Shown here: one piece after another, positions 34,647-48,430 of the stretch
Layout: every line of letters starts with the position of its first letter
Position numbering within the stretch: position 1 is the first letter of the stretch
Assembly (NCBI RefSeq): GCF_024713945.1
Contig: NC_134677.1
Location: 1,119,001 to 1,183,000, forward strand
Length of the DNA: 64,000 nt
From: Dermatophagoides farinae
Lineage: Eukaryota > Arthropoda > Arachnida > Sarcoptiformes > Pyroglyphidae
Direction of reading: 5' to 3'
Made by a program: the position numbers and the translations under genes
Notes under the pieces: generated by a model
What the model was told of the DNA's origin: nothing
Seen by the model: only the letters and a program-made list of their open reading frames with translations
The model's database searches: none

Positions 34647-37600
34647 GGCCTGAATATAAGTATGTGCAGCTGCTACAAAACGAATGACTCTATGGTACAA
34701 TGATGGAAACAAAACAAAACCAATATGGAAAAAAAATTGTTCTTAAATTTTTTTTTCCATTGGTTTTGTTTCTAGAAAATCCAAAATCGAGAACGAAAGT
34801 TGACCTTTTTTTCTGTACAAATAAATATCCGGGACACATACACACACACGAGTCAAATGAACGACCGATATTCAAAAAAAACGGACAAACGGAAAAGGTC
34901 ATTTAATGTGTGCGTGTGTGTGTCGTGCATAATGTGTTTGTTCAGAAGAGAGAAAAGAAATCAAAAATTTAAAATTAAAAATGAAAATGAAACCAAAAAT
35001 ATTCACAAACACGAACATTGAAATCCGAGCAATGAAAGCGGATTCAGAGATTTTTTTTTTCATTTTCAATTCTGGATCTTAATAAATCATGAAAATCGAA
35101 TGACAAGTGACAAAGACGAAAAAAAAAATTTTTTTTTTTAATTTTATCAAGCAAAAAAAAAATCTGAAAAATGACCATTTTAGCCATTTTTTTCAGATTT
35201 TTTTTTGTTTTGTTTTGTTTTACTTCAAAAGCTTCAAAGCTGTCTAACGAAGAAAAAAAAATACAAGAATCCAGCAACATTAACCAATAGTGAAATGAAA
35301 ATTTTTTCTTTTTCAAAATTACATTAGCATCTGTGTGGTAGCAATTTTTGTTTTCTGGTTCAATAAAAATATTACACATTTGACAATCAGGGTTATATCA
35401 TCTACTATGAACGGGATAAACATTACATAACACACACACACAAACAAACCATATTATTTGGCTTTCAAAAAAAAAACGAAGTAAAAAAAATAGATTCAAT
35501 TCAAAAGCATCATTATTGTGTAAAAAAAAAGTCTCCTCCTTTCATTTGAATCATCCAGTGAACAATTCATTATTTTTAGGGCGGAGTTGAACCAACCATC
35601 ATCATGATGATGGTGATGATGCTTGCTACATTCAATTCAATACATTCAGTTTTTTTTTGGTTGTTGTAAAATTTTAAAATCTAAAATTGAAGCCAAAATA
35701 AACGACGCATGGATGCATGTGCATGCATTTTATTTGTGTTTTCCATCTTTATCTCTCTCTCTCTCTCTCTTTCTCTATTTCGCTTGCACATTTGTGTGTG
35801 TAAACGAAATGAAATATAAAAAGGGAAACAAGCTGGGCAAGTTTTGTCGTAAAAAAAATAGGAAGGGAATTTAAAATGATAAAGAATGGAGAAAAAAAAA
35901 CCAAGAAAAGAAATGAAATGAAATTGAATGGATTCTAAAATCTATTTTATTCTGTAGTTGTTGTTGTACACTTGGATGCATGATGATGATGATGATGGAT
36001 TCTAAAATGAATTTCAAAGATCCAAATGTTTGTGTGTGTGTGTGTGTGTGTGCATTGATGATATACAGAAATTCTGGAACAACTCAAAATTATTATTATT
36101 ATTATTAGGCAGACAGTAGAAAAGAATTGATGCAGAGCAAGTTTTATTAATGCATTGCTGTGTGCTGTGCTGTGTGTGTATTTTATATTGAATGCAAAAA
36201 GGAAAGAATACACAAACACAGCACACGCAAATAGAATTGATAATATAATTCTTTCTGGTCATTTTTTTCTTCTCAAAATGAAATTCTTCTTTTCATTTTC
36301 ATTTTATATCAAATTCAATGAAAGGTGGGGCTAAGAATTGAATTTCAAAAAAAAAAAAAAAAAAAATAAAATAAAATAAAAAATAAATTCTGTACTTTTT
36401 ATTCTGTGTGTCCAACAAAAAAAAAGAAAAGAAAAAAGAATCCATCGTAATGCACACATACACACACACAAATAGTTTGTGTATTTAATGTGCTTGGTTC
36501 GTTTGATTTGGATCTACCATACACTGGCTACTGTTTTTTTTAAATTTCCATTCTCCTAGGAATTTTTTTCTCGGCTGTTTGGTCAACGAATCAGCACACA
36601 TCCTCCCTCCCCAAATAAAAAAAAGAAAGTTTTTTTTTCATATTCTTTTTTTCACAACAGTTGAATTTATGTTTTGGAAACTAAAAAAAAAAAAATTTCC
36701 AGTAGCCCATCTACAGTTTGTGTATATGGGAAGTAGCCTAGTAGTAACTTTTTTTTAAATGGATAGTGTGCATGCATCCAAATGAATCAATAGTTGGGTA
36801 AATGTAACAGGGTAGAAATAGTCAATCTATGTATAATTGGATGAAATTCTAATTTGAATTTTTTATGCTTTATGAATATTTTTTTCGTTCACATTAACAG
36901 AACCTGTTCAGATAGACATTTCAAAACCATAATATGATTATGATGACGGATAATCATGGGTGGTTTTTTTTTCTCGTTTCCATCACCAGCTCTCTGAAAT
37001 CTTTATCATCATTGCGGTTTTATCGGTTGATGATGATGATGATGATTATAACAATAACAACAACAGAAAGAAAACCAAAAATTCAATGAGTGGATAGTGA
37101 ATGTGAGAAAGCGATTGAGACAGTTAGTCCAGACAACAACAACAACAACAAGAGAGCACTTAGCATTAATTGGTCTAATGGTCTAAACGACGATGATGAC
37201 GACGACGATGATGATGAAAATAAAGGCGATTGACCTAGTCACTAGTTTTTTTTTTCATTTTCATTTTGGTTTTGTTCCAATTTTTTTTCCATCTCTATAT
37301 CTACAATGTGTGTGTGTGTGTGTATAGAACCATAACCAGACATAATCATCATCATCATCAACAACAACATTGAAACCAGAAAAAAAACAACAACCATAAT
37401 AATGTGTGTGTGTGTGTGTGTATGTGATGTAAATCTTATATATTTGCGGTACTAGTATTTTTGTGGTTTTAGGTTTCATTGATTCTTCGTATTATTATTA
37501 TTGTTGTTGTTGTTGTTTTTCTCGTTGTTGTTGTATATAAACATTGTTTGCAACCTGTCTACCGACTAAACACAATACTTTGACCAGAAACAGAAACACG

Positions 37601-38068
37601 AAAAAAAACAACGAGAACAACAACAACTTGTGGCAGATATTGAAATAGACCAGGAATCATTTTAGTTTGAGATTTGAAATTTATTCACCAACAAAAAATT
37701 GTATTGAATTACCAGTGAAATGAACAACAACAAAAAAAAAATCCAGATCTCAAAAACAAAACCAAAAGAAAAAAATTCTGAATAATAAACATAAGAATTT
37801 CACACAATGTCCACAAGCAAAAAAAAAACAAAACAGAAATTGGCCAATGTCCACCACCACCAACATCATCATAATTTAATACAGCGAGAAAAAAAAACCA
37901 GAAAAAAGAATATTTTTCACAATCATGAATGAAATTAAAGATTCATTGGACGCTCACATACACACACACACACACACAGTGTTCACTATTCACCATTAAT
38001 TTCATAGTTTGATTTGTTTCAATAATGTATTCTGTGTGTAGGGAAAAAAACTGAAAATTTCCCTATTC

Positions 38069-38104
<36 letters not shown>

Positions 38105-38854
38105 GAATGCATTCAATGTTTAAATCTACAAGATATCTATAAAAACTGGGGAAAAAAATCAAATCCAAAAGAAAAAAAGTTCCAATATTACCACTATGTT
38201 AACGATGTCTAATTCTTTCTATTTATTATTATTTCGGGGACATCTCACATAACACTGTTATTACTTTATACATGCACACACACACAAACACTATGCTTAA
38301 GCTTTGATTAATTTGGTCATAAATTTTGTTTTTCCACATTTCTCTTTCTCTCTCTCTCCTTTTTTCCTTTTTTTTCTGGTTTAGGGTTCATTCACAGTCA
38401 TATTCTTCTTGGTCGTTTGTTCGTTGTGTTCATAATGCCATTAGAGCCAATATAAGATATTAGTGTATAACACAAATCAGCAGCAGCAGCAGCAATAGTA
38501 GTAAATAGCCTAGTGATGTGCTGCTTTTAATATATTCATTATAATAAATGAATATGTGTGTCGTCGTCGTTTTCATTTGTTGTTTATGTGTGTGTGTTGG
38601 TCCTAAAATGATCCAAAAAAAGAAAAGAATCGTTATTGTCTCTTTTTTTGGATTTTTTTTTTGCCATTCTGTCCATGGAATTTTACATGCTATTTACAAT
38701 GAAAACATTCGATTTTTTTTCACTGTAAAGAAATTCACTGAATCGAAGGAATCCGGAAAACGAGAGAAAAGAATCGAAGAAAAAAAAACGGTTGACGCAC
38801 ACATACATTAAGATGTATGTGATTCTTTAGGTCTGTGTGTGTGTTCCATGAACT

Positions 38855-38858
<4 letters not shown>

Positions 38859-38910
<52 letters not shown>
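38859..38910 (+). repeat. (GA)n microsatellite, 52 bp
   Basis: An uninterrupted GA run. GA runs of this length are potential GAGA-factor sites in arthropods, but may be neutral. Confidence 0.93.
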
Positions 38911-38916
<6 letters not shown>

Positions 38917-39000
38917 AAAAATGAAACGCGTGTATGTCATTCTTATGGGTAAATGGAAGACAACAAAAAAAAAATCGATGCATTAATATTTAGTTTTCTG

Positions 39001-42000
39001 GTTTTGGGTTAGGTTGTCATTTGTAAATGAATCGAATTAATATCACTATATTTATATATTCCATCCACTGATCTGGGGATGGCAAAAAAAAAAAAAAAAA
39101 TTAAACCCCTATCACTACTACTATCCATTTTGTGTCTATGTATGTGTGTGTATAATTGAGAAAAATCAAATCATAAATGGATGGCCACCACCATCACCAC
39201 CATTACCACCACTACCACCATCATCATCATCGTCATATTATATAACAATCCATGAAAATGATGCATGTTTACCCATTAACATGACCAATATCGACAAAAT
39301 GACGATACATTTATGTCCATTAAACATATAGAACAGTGTTTCTAAAATTTTTTTTCAAGAAAAACAAACCTAAAATCAGTATTTTTTTGTTGCTCGTGGA
39401 CCATAGTTTGGGAAAGACTGGAAAAAAGAATATGAAAGCAACAACAACAACAACAACAACAAAAATCATTTTGTTGTTAGGCCAATTAATATTCTCTATA
39501 TATTTATTCATTTAGCGGATTTTTTTTTCGCTGTTATGTTTCTAGGCGCGCATCATCATTAATGATTATTTATAACGGATCAATATTTATACATGTGTGT
39601 GTGTGTATGCGTATCATAGATCCAGAATATTCAGAATATTCTCTTTCTTCATTCTCCCCATCCCTCCATTCCCCAACATCATTAATCGGGATGTGGAATT
39701 ATTTTTAGGAAAAAAACAAGATAAAATGTCACCATGGTGAATGATTGATTCATTGATTCATTTTTTTTCACATTGTTTCACAAAACCTAAAACCGGAAAT
39801 ATTGAAAAAATAAACACTGAGGAAAACAAAATTAATCAACAACAAACTCATCATCATCATCATCAAATCTTGATGATTAGAACACACACACACACACACA
39901 CACACAGAAAAAAACTTTCAAATCAAATCTAAAGAGAAATATTTTCATTACCAAAAAAAAATCTCAAAGAACAAACGATGATGATGATGATGACGTTTCA
40001 ATTATATAAAAAAAAACAAGATTTCAATCATCAAAGAATCAGAATGAAACAAAAAATGAAATGAAAACCTGATAAGCCATTGATCCTTGATTCAGACAAA
40101 CAAACAAACAAACCAGTAACTAATTAAATTTAATTAAAAAAAAGTAAAGAAAGAAAGAAAAGATTTGCACTTGAAAAAAAATGGATAATTGAAATGGCAG
40201 AGTCAAAAAAAAAACAAAAATCCAGAATCAAACCAAAAAAAAAACCAAAACAAAACTGAAAAATAAAAGGAAAAAATACCATTAACCATTGAAAAACATG
40301 TGACCAACCAGGTTCATTCAGGTTTTAGATTCAATGAAAAAAAAAGAAATTCTTTGGATGAATTTTGATACATTCATTTAATAAACAACGACCATAATCC
40401 ATGTGTGTGTGTGTGTGTGTGTGTGCATTACCAAAACCACACGAAAAATTCAATTAGTCAAATGTTTTATCATCACGGACCAAGCAGCCAACAAAAATTG
40501 AACAAAAATACAATTAAAACATCAACGATAATCATCCAAATTCATTCAAGTATATCAGCCAGTCATTCATTCATTCAAAATTAAAATGATTTAAATTACA
40601 AGATGAAATTAAAAATTTCGAATCAAAAAAAAAAACAAAAAAAAATTCATTTCAACACCACCAAAGAATCTGGAAACAAAAAAAACTCTATTAATCGACA
40701 TTGACAATTACCATTGCCATCACCACCGACGCCGTCATCATCATCGAATTTTTTCTTTTCATACATGTCTAAATCAATTAATGTCGTCGTCGTCGTCATT
40801 GTTGTCGTTTTGCTTATTCACGATTCGTTAAATTTCTTTATTTCGTATACACAAATCGCTATAGAGAGAAAATTTCATAAACATTTCCATTTCACCACCA
40901 AATTGTGAAGAATAGCAATAACAAAAAAAAACTTGTGCTACCAATCTAATTGATTAGTATTCAACATTTGAATTTGGGTGCACCAATATTACCACCACCA
41001 ACTAACTAAACTAAAAAAAACTGGAATAAAGAATGACTAAATAATGGAAAGCAACGAAAACCGAAACTACTTTTCAATTCAATCTTTCTACATCAAGAAT
41101 TTTCTCTGCTGCTGCTGCTGTTTTTTTTTGTTGTTCCCTGGGCGTCATTTGCAAGTACAAAATTTTCGTTTTTTTTCTTTCTCTCTCTCCCTCTCTACAT
41201 GGACTAAATAATAAAATGCATCCGTCGTGTGTGTGTGTGTGTGTATGTCCACAACGATCATCTATTTTCAAAAAACGTTTTTTCTTCTTGGTTACTGCTC
41301 GTTTTCTTTTCGTTTTGGGTATATAATTTTATACCCAAAAGTAAAAATGAAAAAAAAACTAAATAAAATGGTCAATGGCCAATCATCATCATCATTATTT
41401 GGGAAAAAAAATTTGGCCCTACAACTGTGGTGGTGGCCATATTTTTAACATACATACACACATACACACACCCACATTAATGGTCATGGACTGTTCCAAA
41501 AGAAAAAAACATCATCAACTTTGTGTGTGTGTGTGTGTGTGTGTGTGGGCACAATCATCCTGTGCATTTTTTTCCCCCTATTCACATTTAATTTGCAAAT
41601 AAATAATAACGAAACAAAAAAAAAATGCAGCAGTAGCAGTTCCAGAAACAAAACAAAAAAAAAAATTCAGAATAATCAGAATAATTTCATGAATAGTAGT
41701 AGTAGGTAGTAGTAGTATAATGGTACAATGGTAGTAAAAAAAAATTTGTTTACAAGGGAAGTAGTATGCGTATGATGTGATCCAGGAAATTCAACATGAC
41801 CATGATTATAATGATGATGATAAAACTGACCAAAATATCCAAAAAAAAAAAAATCGGACATTATTTTTGTAGTGGCATTGATTGTTAAAAATGACCAACC
41901 ATCATGTTTAGTAGCAGCAGTGGACAGAAAAAAAAATGGTCACAAATACACATACATACATAATATGTGGAATTATATCTTGTTTTCGGGCAAAATATGA

Positions 42001-43879
42001 TGATTGTATCGAGAAAAATTTTTTTTTTTTTTTTGTTCTCTCTTCACCAAGCAATATATACATGGTGCTAGCGATCCATTATGTATGCATGAAATGTTGT
42101 TCATGACGCGACGACGACGACGATGACGACGGTAATATGGCCGTGGTGGCCGTAGTTTCCGACCAAAAAAAAAAAAAAAAATTTCTGAATAAACATACCA
42201 CGTATTTCGACTCTTTCTTTATAAAGGCTCACTCTTGCTCTCATCATTATCATCATTATTGACTATATAGTCAAAACACATATTCAGTATATGATGATAG
42301 TCAGCAATGTGTGTATGTATATAGCTTTGTATAAAATTTCAATTGCCTTGCCTTCATTTCAATATGGAATGGATGCTTGTGAATACGAATTTTTCGTTTA
42401 TCGGTTTTTTTTTTTTTGGTTGTTAAATGAATACTTTTTAGGTTTTGTTGGGGTTATATATGCGCGTATGTATGTAGAGTCGGTGTGTGTGTGTGTGTAT
42501 TCAAAGCAGCTGGCTGTCTATATTTATTATATGGATGGATATGGTCCAATATATGGATGGGGATTGTTGTTGTCGTTGGATGGCGAATAATAAATGAATG
42601 TATGGTGTGTGTGTGTGTATTTGTGCAAGTGTGGCAACGACGATGACGACGAGCCCAATACCAGAAAAAAATGAGAGAGAGAGCGAGCGAAAACTCATTA
42701 TAATAAAAAATTCTATTTTTGGGTTCATGATTAAATACTGGGATATTTTTTCTATGCATTTACTCTCCTGGTTTTTGGATTCATGTTCCATCCACAATGG
42801 ATCGGCAAAAAAAAAAAAAAACAACAACAACAACAACAAGACCAAACCCGAAACTAAAATACATTGTAGTTGGTTGGTTGGCTGGTTATCGTTGTGGTAC
42901 ACTATTGTTTAATATATGCAAAATATGTGGATCCAAATATTCACATTCATATTTATATTGGATATGCGCGTGTTTCTGGAACACCGATACACACACATAC
43001 ACACTCATAAATGTATACACGCCCCAAATGTTTTTGCTATGAATATATTTTTGTACGGCGCCCAAATAATGATGATGAGTGATTGATAATGTGAATAATA
43101 ATAAAAATAAAAACATTACATTACACACATATAGGCGGAGCATATACACTGGAATATATTTTCCAATGATGATGACGATAATGATGATTCATGTGAATTT
43201 CAAAAAGCAATTGAGATTATGTCATCATCATCATCATCATCATCATAATTATCATATATATGATGAAATGGATGCAATGGTAGAATATTCTTTTCTTTTG
43301 TGCATTTGGAATAAAAACAGGATATTCATTCATTCATTCATTTGAAGTTATTCCGATTCAAACACAAACAATGAAAAACAACAACAACAACAACAACGAC
43401 AAAAACATTGCCAAACAAACAAACAAAAAAAAAGCTAAACAAAGAGAAAAAAAATGATGACAACAATAAAAAAAATGAGAAAAACTAATACTTTGAATGT
43501 TTTCATGCATAAACAATAAAGATAATGTACACAATACCCATACAAACATACACCCACACACACACAATCATCATCATCATCATCTTATTGTGAATGTCCG
43601 GTAATGGTCAGTAAGCAGAGAGGAAAAAAAATGATTTCATAATTCATTACTCCATTGCTGGCATTGGCATTTTTTTTTTGTTTTATTTCGGACATTTAAT
43701 GTCGAGAATAAAAACAACCATGCATATATATAGAGAGAACAAGAAAGAGAAGGAGAGGGAGCGAACAAAAAAATGAAAGATGTCAAATATATAGGAATTT
43801 TGTGCCATTAATAAATTTTGTTTTGTTATTTAGGTTTGCATAGTCATGAGAATTTTTTTTCTGGTGATTGTCAATGGTG

Positions 43880-43912
<33 letters not shown>

Positions 43913-45676
43913 GGTGTATAAGTGCTGCCATTTTATTCTTATTTTTTTCCTCGATCCATACAATTTTCAATTCACTTTTACTTATGTTATTTGGAACGAA
44001 ACATGAAGAAATGCATAACATGTAACATATACACACACATTATACATACACATTGTCGAATAATAATGTTATTTGGTATCGAACGATCGATTGAATATAT
44101 GAAATGTGAATATATACAAGAATATGTGTGTGTATGTGTGTGTTTCTCGTTTATGTGAAAACATTTTCTTATATATCGGATACGAATATGATTCCAATTT
44201 ATGGAATCAGAAAACAAAAAATTCATACATCGATCCATCCATCCATCTCTTTTGCTTTTTTTTCTTTTCTTTTTTTTTGGGCCTTGAATCTCTCTCTCAC
44301 ACACACACATAATTTGGTAATAATAATGATATACAAGAAGAGCTCGAATTTTTTTTTCCATATAACTTTTGGTTATATAATCAAGACAAATGAGTTTTCA
44401 TTTCTTTTTTTTTTTCGTTTTCTTACTTGGCCCTGGTATTCGGGTCTTCTTGCCTACTTTCACTATCTATGAATCGTCCCTAAAGACATGGACATAAATA
44501 TTATCATATGATAGTGAAAGAAAGAAATAAAAAAAAGAGATAGTAGAAGAAGATGGACAAAAAAAATGGTCACATCACATGATCATATATGTAAACTTTT
44601 TTTGTTTTTCAATCCAATGTTTTGTCCATACAATTCAAAGATTGTGAATATATGCACAGTCCACATTTGTGGATTCTTATACATCATTATAAATGATTAG
44701 AAAAGGATCTGATGCGTTTTGTTTGGTTTTTTTTCAGAAGATCCAGGAACAAATTTTGAATGAATTGAATTCATTTCATTTTGGAAAACATATTTATGCA
44801 CCATTTCTTTTTTGGTTAGTAGATTTGGGTATGTATTATGCATTCCATAATAATAAAACCATTAACGGAATGCATTAATTTTGTTTTCGGTTTTTTTTTT
44901 TTGGTCAAACAAACAAACATACTACTCATGCACTCATTCACTCACTATTTGATCGAATACTAAATCGAAAAATATTACATAGGGTAATAATAATAATAAC
45001 AAAATGAAGAGAGAAAAAAAATGAAATAGAATGAACAACAGCAAAAAAAAATTATGGACAAATCATCCATACGAATTGGAATATATAAAATCTAATAGTG
45101 GAATACAAATATATAGAGAGAGAGAGAAATGAAAATCTAAATGAATCTTTCGCTCACTCATTCCATCATCATCATCATTATTATTATTACAATAACCAAT
45201 TTTTCTCTTTCCCATGTGAGCTTGACCAATTCCAAATGCACAAAAACAAATGTATACAATGAAAAAAAAAGAAAAAGAAAATGGAAATGCTTATTTATTC
45301 CAAAATGGAAAAAAAATGGAAACTAGAAAATAAAAACAAAACTTATTCTTGATATGTCTCTGATGTATATGATTCTGATGATTTTTTTTTTCGTTTTTTT
45401 TTTGATTGAAGTTTCGTGCTATAAAGTATGAGTGTGTGTGTGTGTGTATGAATGCTGGACCTAACTCAGGTAATGGATTCTATGGTACTATCTTATCATG
45501 GACAGAAAAAGAGAAAAAGATAAACATAATCGAATGAATAATTTGAAAAATAAAAATATTCTTTATATTTGCGTGCGAATCATTTTTTTTTTTTGACATA
45601 TGATTCATTCATTCATTTCATTTCATTAAATTGTCGACAATGTAATTGACCATTTCGATTAGGGGGTGTGTGTAAA

Positions 45677-45708
<32 letters not shown>

Positions 45709-47000
45709 AGTTTAGCATGTATGAACATTGAAAATGTGCGTGAGTCGTTTATTATTATTATTATTACGTATTATACACCAAACAAATGAATGAAATTGAA
45801 CGATGGATGCTAATCTATACTGTGTATATGTCTCACTATCACTCTAAAATTAGATAGATGAGATGGACCATCTGGTCATCATTTATTTTATTTTCATTTT
45901 TTTTTCCTACTTTACTCATTGGATCGATCGATAATTTACAATATGGATGGATTTTTTTTTATCATTATTCGAGTAGTGTGTTTGTGTGCACATTCATGAT
46001 CTACACTGATCTGATCAAAGTGGTCATTATATGGTCACTTCATCATCATCATCATCATTATGATCAGAGGTATTTGATTTTGTTTCAAAAAAAAAAAAAA
46101 AAAAATTTTTTTGTCGAAAAAAAACGAATTGATAATTATAATGGATGATGCAAGAAAACAAAAAAAAAGATGCAAAAAACAAACAAGCAAACAACAATCT
46201 CATTACACAAATCATTCATATTCGATCAATATTGATAGACAGATCGATTGAATGTGAAATGAAATGAACAAAAAATTTGTTTTTGAACCACACACACACA
46301 CATACACGCTACTACTAATGGATCAGCCTTTTTTTCCCCGTGTTCCTGGAACTTTTTTTTTTTTTTGCACATAGTGATAGACAAAAGTTTTTTTTGTTGT
46401 TGCCATAATTCTACGATGTGGTTTTGTCAATCCATTCATCGATTCATTCTATTGTAAATGCATGTATAATATATACGACGGTCATTCAGTAGTGGTGATG
46501 GTGTTGTAATACAATAATTACATAATAATGTCCATTGGAAAAAAAATCACTGTTTGAACTGACCATTAGAATGAAAGACAGTGAAGAGAAGAAAAAAAAA
46601 TAGCAAGCGATGGGGTCATTTGTGTTCATGTGATCGAGTCATGAATTGAAGAAAAGAAAAAAAAATTAGTATTACAGATAGATAGATAATAGATCAGGTT
46701 GTGTGTTTGTGAAAATAACATTCTACCAGTCGATCAAAGCAGCTGATTGAACAAAAACTGACCAACCACACACACACATAACACACGACAAAATCTAATG
46801 TCGATGTCGGTGATCGAAACTAATTTGAGTAATTAATCATCTTATTGCATGGAAAAGAAAAATGGCCAACAACCAGCTAGCCATTTTTTGTGGTGTCTAA
46901 GCCAATATGTGCAAAGCTTGTCATATTTAATTCATCGAACAATTCATATAATCAACGGAAATTTCAACAGAAAAGATGGTGAAGAAAAAAAAAATTTTCA
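39001..47000. other. Gene-poor region upstream of POU gene B, part 3
   Basis: No gene seen. The stretch is dominated by GT/AC tracts (40401-40424, 41521-41547, 43881-43911, 45666-45705), A/T homopolymers, CAT/GAT triplet runs, and a small CGA-rich patch near 42105-42130. No motif stands out. Confidence 0.5.
43881..43911 (+). repeat. (TG)n microsatellite, about 31 bp
   Basis: An uninterrupted TG run in non-coding sequence. Confidence 0.9.
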
Positions 47001-47528
47001 AACTTGAAAATTATTTTCAAGAATTGAATTAAAAACACACACACACACACACAGAATCGAATACGAAACTTCTACATCTATTCATTCATTCAATTTTTTT
47101 TTTTTTTTGGTTGATTCTCAGTTGTTGTTGTTGTTGTTTGAAGCTAAATTATCATTATTATTTCGTTCATTTTTTTTCAATTTTTCTCATTTTTAGATGA
47201 TAATAATAATGATAATGATAATTTTCTTCTCTTCTTCTTCTTCTTCATTTTACTTTAACATTTTTTTTTGCTGGATGGATCATACATTTATTGATAATGA
47301 TGGATCATCTGGGCGTGTTACATATATACATCTCACTACATAGTCTGTATGCTTGTGATTGTCTATGTGTGTTTCAAACTATTTTGAAATACGAATAATA
47401 AAAAAAAACTTGAATTTTCGGTAAATAATAATAATAATAATAATGGAACACATACACAATGCAGAATTCATATTCTCATTCAGAATAATGTGTACAAAAG
47501 AATACTGTAGAATTGACTAACTACTGGT

Positions 47529-47531
<3 letters not shown>

Positions 47532-47569
<38 letters not shown>
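47532..47569 (+). repeat. (GT)n microsatellite, 38 bp
   Basis: An uninterrupted GT run, followed by a small GC-rich GGCGGCGGCGG patch near 47594. Confidence 0.9.
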
Positions 47570-47572
<3 letters not shown>

Positions 47573-48345
47573 GTGTGTATTTTATTTTAATGTGGCGGCG
47601 GCGGCTGCCGTGTTGATTATCATCATCATCATAATCATTATGAAACTCAAGTTTTTCATTTCATATTCCTGACTGTTCCAATGACCATTGGGTGGCATGA
47701 TGATGTGTAGATCAAACAAAAGTCTATACACCAAATTATTATTACTACGTCATGGTTATTTTTTTTCCATATCATCATCATCATCATCATCATGATCATC
47801 AGAATATTCTGTAAGCAGAATTATTATTTATTTTTTTTTTGCTGAAAAAATTATTACAATATATATGATTCAATATTATTATAAATACAGAAAAAAAATG
47901 AGAATTCACCACCCCTCCCCCATGACCATCATCATCATCATCATGTTTTCGGTGGTATGTGGAATTCACATTTTGAAACTATTTCCACCATATTATTATT
48001 ATTATTAATATTATTTAGATTGAATAGAGAAAGATCTAGCCTACATAAATGGTAAATCATCATCATGATGATGATATTAATAATTCAAGTGTGTGTGGGC
48101 AAAAATTGTAGAATATGATCCTGATGTACAGATTTTATTATACAATAACCCCAAAAAAAACATGTATCATATTTTTGTTTCTGTTTCTGTTTTTTTTTTT
48201 TGGAATATTAAATTACAATATATTAGATGCAGAATATATATATACCGATATATAATATTCTTAATAAAGAATATTTTTTTTCTCTGTTGTTTGTTTGAAT
48301 TTGAATTTAAAAAAATACAATGTATTTATATAACGAAACGACGAT

Positions 48346-48430
48346 AGTGGCGCCCAAATAGAATATATGAAAAAATTTTTTTTTGTTTGTTTGTGTGTAT
48401 GTGCAATATATAATGAATGAGGGCGCCACT
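48346..48430. promoter_or_regulatory. Inverted pair of CTCF-like 9-mers
   Basis: AGTGGCGCC at 48346-48354 on plus and its exact reverse complement GGCGCCACT at 48422-48430, 67 bp apart. Both extend to a tenth matching base, giving AGTGGCGCCC. Seven of nine bases are G/C, which makes chance repetition unlikely in this composition. Confidence 0.45.

Larger units (their letters stand above)
31301..39000. other. Gene-poor region upstream of POU gene B, part 2
   Basis: No supportable gene. Contents: a 14-bp palindrome around a kappa-B-like core at 32032-32045, a less repetitive island at about 33880-34700 with a perfect 8-bp-stem hairpin and AGGTC-type repeats, AC/GT tracts near 36027, 37305, 37405 and 38070, and a 52-bp GA tract at 38859-38910. 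Confidence 0.5.
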
